NCBI RefSeq assembly: GCF_047496725.1 | Contig: NW_027328669.1 | Span: forward strand, 908,001 to 972,000 | Direction: 5' to 3' | DNA from: Anoplolepis gracilipes | Lineage: Eukaryota; Arthropoda; Insecta; Hymenoptera; Formicidae | Length of the DNA stretch: 64,000 bases | Part shown: positions 30,452-41,390 of the stretch, one piece after another | Layout of the letters: every line of letters starts with the position of its first letter | How positions within the stretch are numbered: position 1 is the first letter of the stretch | Translations under genes and position numbers: made by a program | The notes under the pieces: model-generated | What the model was told of the DNA's origin: nothing | Database searches by the model: none | The model's input: only the letters and a program-made list of their open reading frames with translations

Positions 30452-30738
30452 TGTTTTTATGTTCGAATATATCGAACATCTCTAAACTTACGATGAATTA
30501 TACGCAGTATTTCTTTACTTGTAATGGCCTTTATTAAAGCGGTAAAAAACGTGTTACTTTTACAACGTTCTTCTTCTTAACAAAAACGTGTCAACAATGC
30601 CGCGAGCGAGCTCTCGCGCCACCGATCTAGCTTCTTTCTTTTTTAGTAATAAACGCAGATGTCGCTACTCTAGACTAGTAACCAAAAAAAAATAGCGCTA
30701 CATTTAAACTAAAATTTCGACAGGCTTACATATGAACA
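30452..30738 (-). repeat. 5' LTR of the BEL element
   Basis: 287 bp, partner of 24552-24838, followed directly by the duplication AAGGT. Promoter and polyadenylation signals would lie here. None is clear by eye. Confidence 0.95.
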
Positions 30739-31465
30739 AAGGTCACCTTGAATTTTTTAAATGAGACACCCTATTATTGCATATTCTTGTAGCTTACCTC
30801 GAGAGCTTTCCAAAACACTTATGATAAAGTATTGTTCATTAAGTATTTTTTGAGTAATGAGACTTGAAAGTTGCAATATTTTAACATAAAATACAAGATA
30901 TCTCGTAAAATATTCATTTTTCGATTATCTTACCCTAATACTTTTATGCGCAGAATAATGAGACAAATCAATTGGCGTAATTAAAACGCATAATTATGTT
31001 AAAGTAAAAATGTGTAACTGCTAGTTGTAAATTCAGATTTTTTCTTAAAGATAACTATGTGTTTTCTTTACACCAATTGATTTGTCTCATTATTCTATGC
31101 ATAAAACTATTAGGGTAAAATAATCGAAAAATGAATATTTTACGAGATATCTTATATTTTATGTCAAAATATTGCAACTTTCAAGTCTCATAACTCAAAA
31201 AATATGTAATGAAAAATACTTTATCGTAAATGTTTTGGATAACTCTCGAGGTAAGTTTTACAAGAATATGCAATAAAAAATAAGATATTCCATTTAAAAA
31301 AATTAACGTAACCTTCACATGACCTTCAAACAACTATTCAAGGTCAAACCAATGGTACCATCTTAATCGCCTTCTCAAAACCGTACAACTTTTGTCTGAA
31401 ACATTTTTCTCTAAATCGCTCTGTTTCCTAGATAAAAGAGTGATACGGATGGTCATGGACACCCT

Positions 31466-32400
31466 GTACATATGCAAATATAAATTTCATAAAAAGTGGG
31501 CGCCCATTAGTCTTCTTATATTACTGCTTTCTGCCACAAGAGACCAGAAAGCATTTTTAGGTCGTATCTCGATAATCCGATATGCTTGAGGAGGAACAAG
31601 AACAGCGCGATTGCGCGATCCTTTTCTATCGTACAAGCGTCCACGCGAGCAATACAATGGTGTTGGTACATATACAGACATACACTAACACATTGACTAA
31701 GAATTCATTTTTGTAATGTTGGTAACAGTGACGTTGGAATTTTCTCGCCGGTCCTGTCGACCCTTAATAGTGCAATTAAAGTTATAAGTGCAAGTTACAA
31801 GGAAATGGATGGTATTCCACTTGATTTGAGTTTAATATAGAGACCTATATACCTGTAGTAAATGTTACGAATTATGAATCTATAAAATTAAGTAAAAATT
31901 ATATACTTTTGTTCAACAAGATACGTAAGTACTATATTTTTATTAATGTAAACTCAATATTGATATACATTTTGCTTGTAATTTAATACTATACTATTAT
32001 TTAATATTATTTTTTGTTGTGAATTGCGTTTACAGTGAATAAATTCATCAGAGTACCAGATGTAGTTCTCAACCTCAAGTTCGGAATGCATATAACCTCA
32101 ATTCCAACTTGAGCATTTCTATTTCTTCTGTACCCGTACCCATAACACAAGCTGTTCATCCTGCTCATCATATTATTCTTTGTAATGAAAATGAAATACA
32201 GTACATTTTGATGCAAGACATTTGTTAGACAGTTGTCGAAAAGATTTGTAAGTATACTGTATTCTGATATATAAACATTTAAAAATATTTATAAAATTAG
32301 GTGATAGGAATGTATCGTAGTATTATTTTTTTTCACAAATTCTGTTTCCTTTACAGCTAGAAAAGCTTTTAGAATTAAAGATTCAATAAGTGTTCGTAAA
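31466..32400. other. Non-coding stretch upstream of the trihelix pseudogene
   Basis: No recognisable gene or element. Ordinary AT-rich DNA with short ORFs of no family resemblance. A leader or exon of the following gene may start near 32355 (acceptor-like TTTACAG before CTAGAAAAGC). Confidence 0.4.
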
Positions 32401-32712
32401 ATGTATAATCTGCAGCAACCTTTATTAAATATTACAAATCAAATGCAATCTTCTGCTTTAATGGATAAACAATCTTCAACTATTAGTAACATGCAAGTAG
32501 AACCTGCTATTTTAAGTTTGAATCAACATTTCGCTGAAACAGATAAATTTTCATTGCAAGATGACAACAATTTTAATACAGAGTCCACAATAAAAGAAAC
32601 ACCTTCTTCAAAGATGAAACGTCGAAAAAATGGAAATACTCCTCGAGGTATAGGAACTTTTTTCTGTTTTTTATATTTATCACATTTTCAATAAAATTGT
32701 AAAAGAATTGCC

Positions 32713-32749
<37 letters not shown>

Positions 32750-33624
32750 TTACTATTTGTAATTATGTATTTTCAATCAATTCTATATGTTATTTGCATG
32801 TTTTTGCAACTTCATGGAAGCATCTTGCAATTTTACGTCTTATTCATTATTATAAAGAAAACATGCATGTTATAAATGGCAATTTTAAACGTCATGAGGA
32901 AGTATGGCAAGACATATCAGATGTGCTGGCCAAAGAGGAATATAATTTTTCTTACTTACAATGCGAGGATAAATGGAAATATCTTTAAAAGTTATATATA
33001 GAGACAAAAGATAAAAGTAAGGAGTCGGGAACTCTTGAGAATATATGTTCTTACTTTAATGAATTGGATGAAATTTATGGTAAATCACATTCTGTCAAAC
33101 CTCTAGCACTTACTTCTAATAGAACTCTAACAAATTCTGAGAGCATATGTGAAGTCTCGGATTTTGACGAACAGTTATTTCTACCAAAGAAGAAAAAGAG
33201 TCGGATTTCAAAGGAGATTGACTTATGGACAGATATGTTTCGCAATGATGTTGCTGCTAGAGAAGAGGTATGGCAGAAGCGTCATGAAGAATTATTAGCT
33301 TTGCAAAGAGAACAAATGCAAACGCAAAATACTCTTGTTACGTCGTCTCGACTGCATAATTCCTTCCTTCTACAGAATTTTAACACTAATCGTCTACAGT
33401 ACGACACTCACCAGGGCATACTGCCTCAACGACTCTCGCGGAGTCATGGTAACAACCGAGCGCGCGATAACCAAGTCCTCTCACAAAATCATGAATCACA
33501 TCCTTTCCCATATAATTTCCAAATGCACCGGAAGCATCGAAAAAGAGGAAACGGATTCCTGACAACGTTAGAGGAGTTTCTAATTCGAACCAATAGAATT
33601 ATCAGCAGAGAGCATAGAAAATAA
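32401..33624 (+). pseudogene. Trihelix / Myb-SANT-like DNA-binding protein, broken
   Basis: The first exon (from 32401) ends at a donor near CCTCGAGGTATAG (about 32645). The second coding stretch (32794-33624) has the Myb/SANT-like trihelix pattern: SWKHLAILRLIHYYKE, EEVWQDISDVLAKE and CEDKWKYL. It is interrupted by a TAA at 32986-32988, then continues FNELDEIYGKSH and, near the C-terminus, a helix with WTDMFRNDVAAREEVWQKRHEELLAL. Such proteins are common in insects as domesticated or transposon-carried regulators. A (GA)n run of about 30 bp is in the intron. It is probably a transposon-derived copy rather than a host gene. Confidence 0.6.
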
Positions 33625-33664
33625 TATGACTCAGAATCACATGAGTGATAATCTTACTCCAAAA

Positions 33665-34300
33665 ACCATATAAAAGAGGGATTTTTGGAAGAAAACAACA
33701 CTCTTTCCCGAATTTTACGTCTATTTTAACTCGTCATTCTATGAAAGTGAACAGTAGAAGTTTATTGGTAAACCACCGGGATTGACGAATCAACGACAAC
33801 ACTCTGACGGCGCAATTCGACCACGAAGGATTTTGCAGACTCGCAGACGAAACTAACGCTATTCCGTTTGAACCCTGATCACTCAATAGTAAGTCTACAT
33901 CCATTTTATGTACTCTTCCTCTTGTTGCTCTTTCCGTTTATTTTTCTCCCCTATCTTTCCCTCATTTACTTATTATTTCTTTTATTGAAATTTGCATAGT
34001 GCCCAAATCTTTAATTCGCCGGTCGTTACGCCTTAAAAGGCGGAAATATTTAAACCGTTGAACAAGTCAGTACTGCCCAGGCGTCGGTCCCCGCGACTTA
34101 TCAAACAATCAAAAAGGGCGAAAAAATCGCAACCTCCATCACTTCTACGTTTTCCATCATTAACGTCTATATCCTCAGACAACTTTTGGAATATCATCAC
34201 GGAAGTCTTCGAAGACTTTCATCTTCCTGCATATCCTTAAGATTACCAGGAATCTTCAATGTCTCCTTCGCCTACACACACACACACAAACACACGTACT
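33665..34300 (+). other. TATA promoter, intron and short basic ORF of unknown element
   Basis: A strong TATA box (ATATAAAAGAGGG, about 33669) is followed by an apparent non-coding exon. A GTAAGT intron follows (about 33892-34000, ending TTTGCATAG). A basic, Ser/Arg-rich reading frame resumes at 34002 (SLIRRSLRLKRRKYL), stops at 34061, and is followed in another frame by a similar PRRRSPRLIKQSKRAKK to 34240. The organisation looks like the 5' end of a gene or retroelement. I do not recognise it. Confidence 0.35.
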
Positions 34301-34565
34301 CACGCGACATAAATTAGAGAACGATTATAATTTAATTACATACACATGTATACACATCCCAGCGAGAAATGATACATCAATTCGATCACGAATTGACCTT
34401 GAAATGATGATATCGCACACACATTGAAATTTACATCAATTCGAGTGTTTTCTGACCTCCTAATTAGAGATGTTTTTGACGTCGAAATTACATCTAGTCG
34501 ATCGTCATTTAGACGGAGTTTCGACATCATTTTGACCGTACTTTCGTATGTTAATAAAGTATTTA

Positions 34566-34800
34566 GATAGTATATATAAAACTGGTGAGAGGGATGTCTA
34601 AATCGATTCGAGTTATTTACCGGAGTTTTGACATTATTTTGTCTGTACTTTTGTATGCCATTGATACAATCGCTATTTTAATCTTTCCAAAATCATTGTT
34701 TTGATTTTGGAAAAATGTTAAAATAATGTCAAAACTCCGTTAAAATTACTCGAATCGATTTAGACATTCCTCTTACCAGTTATATATACTATTTAAATAT
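34566..34800. mobile_element. Short palindromic MITE
   Basis: About 80-bp inverted arms: AACTGGTGAGAGGGATGTCT with AAATCGATTCGAGT on the left, and ACTCGAATCGATTTAGACAT with TCCTCTTACCAGTT on the right. They are flanked by TAGTATATATAA/TTATATATACTA, which extends the symmetry. The loop carries its own small hairpin (CCAAAATCA...TGATTTTGG). Confidence 0.65.
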
Positions 34801-36004
34801 CTTACGAACAACAATTTTGTTAATAACGACATTTACTGAAAATTTTGTGACGTAATATATATAAATAAAAGTTGTTTGTAATATACAAAGAGCTATATGT
34901 ATGGTTTGTAATATACATATAATTGTAATATACTATAGAATTTTCGTTTCTTATATATTATAAACCTTAATTCTGCGTAGCTTACAAAAGTTGTTGGTAT
35001 TATAAACAATTTTGTACTTAATGTCGGCACAAAGTAATTGTCTGCAAGGACGCCATTACAAATAATTGTTTGTAAGGGCATAATAAGAGTATACAAATGA
35101 TCATTTTTGCAGTGAAGTACGTGTCAATAATATATTTCAAAAATAAATAAATTGTAACAAATCGTTGTCGCGTCATATACTTCCTCATCTAAGTTAAAGG
35201 TTAGGTGATAAAGGCAACACATCTTTCTCATGTATTAGTACTTACTGGATGTTTCGTAGACATATTATTACCAATTATGCAAACTCCTATTTTTGTCATA
35301 AAAGCTGCACCGGCCGCAAGTAACGAGCACAATAACATATAGTTCTGATATTCACTGTTCAGTCCTTCAAGCAACGTATGTGCGTATCGCGTAATAATGG
35401 CACGCGTGAGCATACATTTTGCGTTCGGAAAACATATGGTCTGAGATGCTGTTTTTGTTCAACTTTCACTTATATAATAAAGATAGAATAACACACTTTT
35501 AGCATGTAATTAAGAACATATCAAAATTTAGCTGTAAAATCCTTTTAAAGTAATATATCTAACAGTAAGTAAATTATATCTACGTAATTGATTTTTCAAC
35601 AATATATAAACAAAAAAAATATATATATGTATATATATATATATACCCCACCAGCACATGAACGGCGGGCGAACGTTTGGTGAATGAATTTTCGTTTGGA
35701 GCGCGCGTAATCGTGCACTTGCCAAACTAACCAAACGAAAAAGCTGAGCGGCGACCTCTGAATAAAGATAATATATATGTGCGGATCATCTCGTATGTCA
35801 CCTAAACGTTCCGAGATCGTTCGGAATAAATGAATATTTTCGGCCTTTATTATAAACTCATCAGCCAATCATTTGTCAACTATTATATGCTTTTAATGAA
35901 CAGTAAAATTTTGCTGTTTTTAATTAGAAAGCATGAATAGATGATGAAACGAAATTATATACATGTATAGTGATCGTACGCAAAATAATATATATATATA
36001 TACA
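34801..36004. other. AT-rich spacer with one exon-like segment
   Basis: AT-rich, with imperfect repeats of TTTGTAATATAC near 34870-34935 and a (TA)n run at 35625-35645. A GC-richer block at 35650-35760 contains a partial inverted repeat (CGTTTGGTGAATGA.../...CCAAACTAACCAAACG). The exon-like segment 35247-35413 is listed separately. Confidence 0.4.
35247..35413 (-). CDS. Exon-like segment with strong splice donor
   Basis: On the minus strand ATG at 35413 opens a frame whose codons read naturally through a predicted membrane segment (YMLLCSLLAAGAAFM). It reaches CATCCA followed by the donor GTAAGTACT at about 35246. No downstream exon was found in the window. It could be the first coding exon of a host gene or a transposon exon. 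No family recognised. Confidence 0.35.
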
Positions 36005-37170
36005 CAGGGTGTCTGGTAATAACCGCCTCACCACTCATATACAGGTAGAGCAGGTCAAACTGAGTAGAAAAGTCAGTAGTGATATAAGGGGGATTCTAAC
36101 TAAGGTGCTCGAGGCGGGTGCGGGGGCGGGGGGACCCGCGAGCGCGGGGGGATGACGTCGCACAAAGGTCCGCGGCGCGGTTTGTAGGCGAGGGGACAGC
36201 GGAGCGGAAGGAAAGATCCGCGACGCAGCCGGTAGACGAAGGGACAGCGGAGAGGAGAGAGAGGTCCGCGACGCGGTTTGTAGACGCGGGGTACGCGTGG
36301 AGGGAAGAGAGGTCCGCGATACAGCCGCAGGTCCGCGACGCGGTTTGTAGACGCGGGGTACGCGGAGAGGAGAAAGAGGTCCGCGATGCAGCCGGTAGAC
36401 GAGGGGATTGCGGAGAGGAGAGAGAGGTCCGCGGTTGGTAGGCGAGGGCACTGCGGAGAGGAGAGAGAGGTCCGCGGCGGAACCGATGGGTCCGCGAGTA
36501 GGCAGATGGATAGAGAGAGACGGCGCGATAGGTGTTCGCATCGCGGTAGAGAGACGGAGCGATAGGCGTTCGCAACGCGGTAGACGGAGACGCGCGGTAT
36601 AGGATAAGGAGAGCGCTATGCGCATTGTACATAGCGTAGGACAATGAGAGCATGATGTGGTGGGAAAAGGAGAAGATTACAATAGGAAGATAGCGTGAGA
36701 GAGAAAGAATGAGGATGAGGGGAAGGATAGCGGAAGCGCGATAAGACGGAGGCTAAGGCATACGCGAGAACGCAGATTAAATTTTTTTATATTATTATAT
36801 ATATTATATTATTATTATTAATACATCTAATTATATATATTAAATATAATCTAATTAATACTAAGTGGAGGAAGAAGGATGGGATAGATAATGAAGGCGC
36901 AAAAACACAATACATATATTTTATCATTAACAAAATTTTTTAATCATAAAAATGTGTATTTTTATACATATAGTGTGTGTGTGTGCGTGTGTGTGTGCGT
37001 GCGTGCGTGCGTGTGTGTTCTAAAATTAAAAATATAAAATATAAAATTATAAATTTGGGAAAAAAAGAGGCAATCGCAACGAGTCAGCCGCAGTTGGTGA
37101 AACGCAATTTTTAATCCGTATTCATTCAAACAACAAAATTAAAATAAATTTAAATTGGTTTGACATAAAA

Positions 37171-37210
37171 TGAGACGTACGTTTCGGTCTTCTTTTTAGG
37201 CCATCTTCAG
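37171..37210 (-). ncRNA. Hammerhead-like motif in the left arm of B
   Basis: Minus strand: CTGAAGATGGCCTAAAAAGA, then AGACC and GAAACGTACGTCTC. It fits CUGANGA, an imperfect stem II (GGCCT/AGACC), GAAAC, and a short ACGT/ACGT stem III, as in Penelope-like elements. The mirror copy is at 41351-41390. Confidence 0.4.
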
Positions 37211-37833
37211 CGCAAAATTAATCGAAATACAATCAGTATAATAAATCTAAATACAATCGTATAAAAGACAGATATAAGTATAGAACGGAAAGTTACAATA
37301 ATAAGAACGCAATTCGGTCACTTACATAAATATTGTAACGTTGACACATTGTTGGAAATAGAATATGGGTCCAAAACGCAAAGTAGCAAACTCTCGACCA
37401 AAGTAATTGTCTTATCGTTTGTTAGTGGAGATAAGTTTATAACTATTGTCTAAACATCACTGGTTGAGAGGCTGATAAAGTTAAATGATAAAAATTAAAA
37501 ATTTTTAATTGAGAAAAAAACCAAAGTAGTTAGTCAAACGAATAAAATTGTTAATAATAATGTTGATAAAGTTATGTAGTAAAAAATGAAAATTTAAATT
37601 AAGAAGAAACCAAAGGCAGTTAGTCAAACAAATAAAAATATTTAATAATATAATATAAAATATAAAAATACGAAATATAAAATATAATATAATATGAAAT
37701 AGAATATAATTTGTGCCTTCCATGTACGGCAATGCTGAGAATTCATTGCGGATAATCTGCAGGAAAAAACAAATCTTATTAGTATATACATTTCATCATT
37801 TTTAAAAGATACAATATTAACTTCAAATATCAT

Positions 37834-38639
37834 TCACATTGTCAAAGTCGAAATTACAGACTTCATGTTGACTTCGATATCAGGTGGCGACGGCTGCGGT
37901 GGTGGTGGTGGTGACAACATATATTTGTTTGGATATGTATATTTATCCAAACATGTACAGTCAAGAATCTTTCCACAAGTACACAAATATCCAAAACGTA
38001 TAACAAACGTTTATGTTGATTATCAACAAACAATTTCTTAAATTTATCAGTCTCAATATTATGATAAAAAAACCATCGAAAATATAAATTCTAAACACTT
38101 ATTGTTTATACTTCTTGGGATACATATATACACACACGGCAGATATGTACAAGCGCGGATACATTCAGCTACCCAACCATAATTGAATTCTGTACACTGA
38201 TAACGTCTACTGGTTCCACATCCGTATTCCCTTATTCGCTTTGTATATTTCACCCGTATGATATGCGGTATACTGATCTATCCAACAATCTTCTGAATCC
38301 ACAAATCGAGTAAATCTGCGTTCATTGGAATAAAGTTCATCGTTAGGATACTCGAGAGGTGATTTATAATTATTACAAAGTTCACGGAAAATTTTTCTTT
38401 GTAAATCGACCGGCCATTCTGTATAATCGCAATCATACACAGTCACAGTCAACAGTTTCAGCTTGGTGGGTGAAATGTTGCACATCTACATTTTGCATGT
38501 CTACTTCCCGATCGTGAATAAATTTTGGTATCGATATTCGTGGAAAAGTCTTCGTTTCACTGTCATCGTCTCGAACAAGAGTGATTACATGTCTCCATTC
38601 CTTCACATATTTTTCGAGTTCTCTTATGAAAGGTCCCAT
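37834..38639 (-). pseudogene. Unrecognised accessory gene of element B (left arm copy)
   Basis: Starts at the second in-frame ATG (38639, MGPFIRELEKYVKEW...). Coding character (TVYDCDYTEWPVDLQ..., FVDSEDCWIDQYT, then Cys-rich RYQCTEFNYGWVAEC and CTYLPCVYICIP) passes through at least four frame changes. It ends in a Cys pair region (CTCGKILDCTC) and a Pro-rich tail (SPPPPPQPSPPD), with the stop at 37836-37834. The length would be roughly 265 residues. The right arm has the same sequence with the same breaks. Alternatively some breaks are introns. No family recognised. Confidence 0.45.
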
Positions 38640-38894
38640 TGTAAGTAATATTGTTATTTCTTTGACAAAAACAGTCATAAGAAATGTCTATATTAATAAT
38701 AAGTTCAAATGTTTATCACCACACATGCATAATAATAGTTTCTTTTTCAGACACAGATCTTAGTTTGTGCAACAGTCATCAACGCAAAATTTTCTTTATC
38801 AGCTATAACAAGATCGTATTAAGGATGGTTATACACGCTTCTCCATAGATCACCACTAATAGTTTTCTTCCGAAGAAAGTTTATTTTTCATACA

Positions 38895-39280
38895 TTAGTC
38901 TTCTTTCGTACAAATCGGGCAAAAATTACATGGCATTATTTGATACAACGAATTTCGACACTCCCTACAAAATAATCTGAGAATTAGTTCATAAACTATA
39001 GTTTTATGTGTGCGTACCGCTCCAATATCATGAAACATGTCCACTATTCTCATGAAACACAATGTACAGTATTTACGACTACTCGCGGTTCTATAATAAA
39101 AAATACAACGCACATTCGTTTCATCACATCATATGTATGGAGTTCTGCAGCATTTAACTTACGCTCAACATTTTCTGTACCATCACTAAAATCATTGTCA
39201 TAAACACTGTCGTGTAAGGATTCTACATCCGATTCAGACGAATCGGACGAATCGGACGAAATGTCCATCAAGTTATCCAT
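38895..39280 (-). pseudogene. Acidic Cys-rich gene of element B (third family member)
   Basis: ATG 39280 (MDNLMDISSDSSDSSESD...) opens an acidic head. At a T6 run near 39085 the frame shifts by a probable one-base loss, and FYYRTASSRKYCTLC, CREC and the terminal CPIC follow to the stop at 38895. The acidic head, C..FYY, CxxC and terminal CxxC layout is that of the genes at 3245 and 18817 in Polinton A. The gene starts in the unique spacer, and its last 24 codons lie inside the left arm, so the 3' end is mirrored at 39596-39666. Confidence 0.65.
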
Positions 39281-39921
39281 GAGCGCAAAGTTTTCTTTAT
39301 CAGATATAACAAGAATGTCACAGAGATGATCGTAAGCTCTCGTTTTCTTCACCAGATACGACAAGATAGTCACAAGGATGATCGCAAACTCTCCTATGAT
39401 ACACGCTCCTCCCAAATATATATTTTAATCTCACATCTCTCATCTTCTTCTAACTCGAGTATCACGTTTCATATAAATCAGCATTTTTCAACATCTTTAG
39501 CAGAATGAATGTAGATCCAACTATACACAGCATACGTTTTATAAAGAATAGGCGAAGAAAGAAATAAAAAACAATCAGTAATGAAAAAGACAACTGGGAG
39601 TGTCGAAATTCGTTGTATCAAATAATGCCATGTAATTTTTGCCCGATTTGTACGAAAGAAGACTAATGTATGAAAAATAAACTTTCTTCGGAAGAAAACT
39701 ATTAGTGGTGATCTATGGAGAAGCGTGTATAACCATCCTTAATACGATCTTGTTATAGCTGATAAAGAAAATTTTGCGTTGATGACTGTTGCACAAACTA
39801 AGATCTGTGTCTGAAAAAGAAACTATTATTATGCATGTGTGGTGATAAACATTTGAACTTATTATTAATATAGACATTTCTTATGACTGTTTTTGTCAAA
39901 GAAATAACAATATTACTTACA

Positions 39922-40727
39922 ATGGGACCTTTCATAAGAGAACTCGAAAAATATGTGAAGGAATGGAGACATGTAATCACTCTTGTTCGAGACGATGACA
40001 GTGAAACGAAGACTTTTCCACGAATATCGATACCAAAATTTATTCACGATCGGGAAGTAGACATGCAAAATGTAGATGTGCAACATTTCACCCACCAAGC
40101 TGAAACTGTTGACTGTGACTGTGTATGATTGCGATTATACAGAATGGCCGGTCGATTTACAAAGAAAAATTTTCCGTGAACTTTGTAATAATTATAAATC
40201 ACCTCTCGAGTATCCTAACGATGAACTTTATTCCAATGAACGCAGATTTACTCGATTTGTGGATTCAGAAGATTGTTGGATAGATCAGTATACCGCATAT
40301 CATACGGGTGAAATATACAAAGCGAATAAGGGAATACGGATGTGGAACCAGTAGACGTTATCAGTGTACAGAATTCAATTATGGTTGGGTAGCTGAATGT
40401 ATCCGCGCTTGTACATATCTGCCGTGTGTGTATATATGTATCCCAAGAAGTATAAACAATAAGTGTTTAGAATTTATATTTTCGATGGTTTTTTTATCAT
40501 AATATTGAGACTGATAAATTTAAGAAATTGTTTGTTGATAATCAACATAAACGTTTGTTATACGTTTTGGATATTTGTGTACTTGTGGAAAGATTCTTGA
40601 CTGTACATGTTTGGATAAATATACATATCCAAACAAATATATGTTGTCACCACCACCACCACCGCAGCCGTCGCCACCTGATATCGAAGTCAACATGAAG
40701 TCTGTAATTTCGACTTTGACAATGTGA
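39922..40727 (+). pseudogene. Unrecognised accessory gene of element B (right arm copy)
   Basis: Mirror of 38639-37834. The ORFs 39883-40128, 40076-40354 and 40308-40502 have translations identical to their left-arm partners, including the frame breaks. An AATAAGTG sequence and poly-T runs sit at two of the apparent shifts. Identity of both copies, damage included, means the arms were homogenised or duplicated after the gene broke. Confidence 0.45.
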
Positions 40728-41350
40728 ATGATATTTGAAGTTAATATTGTATCTTTTAAAAATGATGAAATGTATATACTAATAAGATTTGTTTTTTCCT
40801 GCAGATTATCCGCAATGAATTCTCAGCATTGCCGTACATGGAAGGCACAAATTATATTCTATTTCATATTATATTATATTTTATATTTCGTATTTTTATA
40901 TTTTATATTATATTATTAAATATTTTTATTTGTTTGACTAACTGCCTTTGATTTCTTCTTAATTTAAATTTTCATTTTTTACTACATAACTTTATCAACA
41001 TTATTATTAACAATTTTATTCGTTTGACTAACTACTTTGGTTTTTTTCTCAATTAAAAATTTTTTATTTTTATCATTTAACTTTATCAGCCTCTCAACCA
41101 GTGATGTTTAGACAATAGTTATAAACTTATCTCCACTAACAAACGATAAGACAATTACTTTGGTCGAGAGTTTGCTACTTTGCGTTTTGGACCCATATTC
41201 TATTTCCAACAATGTGTCAACGTTACAATATTTATGTAAGTGACCGAATTGCGTTCTTATTATTGTAACTTTCCGTTCTATACTTATATCTGTCTTTTAT
41301 ACGATTGTATTTAGATTTATTATACTGATTGTATTTCGATTAATTTTGCG

Positions 41351-41390
41351 CTGAAGATGGCCTAAAAAGAAGACCGAAACGTACGTCTCA
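41351..41390 (+). ncRNA. Hammerhead-like motif in the right arm of B
   Basis: Mirror copy of 37171-37210: CTGAAGA at 41351-41357 and GAAAC at 41376-41380, then GTACGTCTC. Confidence 0.4.

Larger units (their letters stand above)
24552..30738 (-). mobile_element. BEL/Pao LTR retrotransposon with intact LTRs
   Basis: 6187 bp. The 287-bp LTRs begin TGTTTTTATG and end TATGAACA and are flanked by a perfect 5-bp duplication AAGGT (24547-24551 and 30739-30743), the size expected for BEL/Pao. I count five differences between the LTRs. Minus-strand coding order is Gag, zinc knuckles, protease, RT, RNase H, integrase, with no envelope. Reading frames carry a handful of stops and indels. The sequence next to the 5' LTR on the minus strand starts TAGTCCTTCGAGCCGG. 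I could not match it to a tRNA. Confidence 0.95.
24400..31465. mobile_element. Palindromic MITE, split by a BEL retrotransposon
   Basis: The ends are AGGGTGTCCATGACTACCCG (from 24400) and, inverted, the same with few changes ending GGACACCCT at 31465, in TA-rich flanks. The inner arms (for example GGTACCATTGG, CTCGAGAG, GATATCTCGTAAAATATTC) are also inverted repeats, so the whole element of about 0.88 kb, excluding the insert, is one long imperfect palindrome with no gene. The BEL element at 24552-30738 sits in its left arm with target duplication AAGGT. A relative lies intact at 42978-43845. Confidence 0.75.
36075..38965 (+). repeat. Left arm of element B
   Basis: From the terminus inward: GC-rich tandem repeats (about 36106-36600), an AT-rich tail with CCATCCTTCTTCC-type sequence on the minus strand, a (GT)n run (about 36970-37016), a Penelope-like hammerhead relic, the unrecognised accessory gene, and the 3' end of the Cys-rich gene. 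Five ORFs in this arm have identical translations in the right arm. Confidence 0.85.

Noticed and set aside
32717..32748. GA microsatellite, and CA/GT runs at 5682, 36970, 41547 and 50365, as regulatory sites
   Set aside because: Simple microsatellites with no conserved surroundings that would support a regulatory role.
36035..36653. Long overlapping Pro/Ser/Arg-rich ORFs in the GC-rich arrays of element B (also 41910-42572 and antisense)
   Set aside because: They follow the tandem-repeat composition, are open in several frames and on both strands at once, and show no domain. The two arms differ there by whole repeat units.
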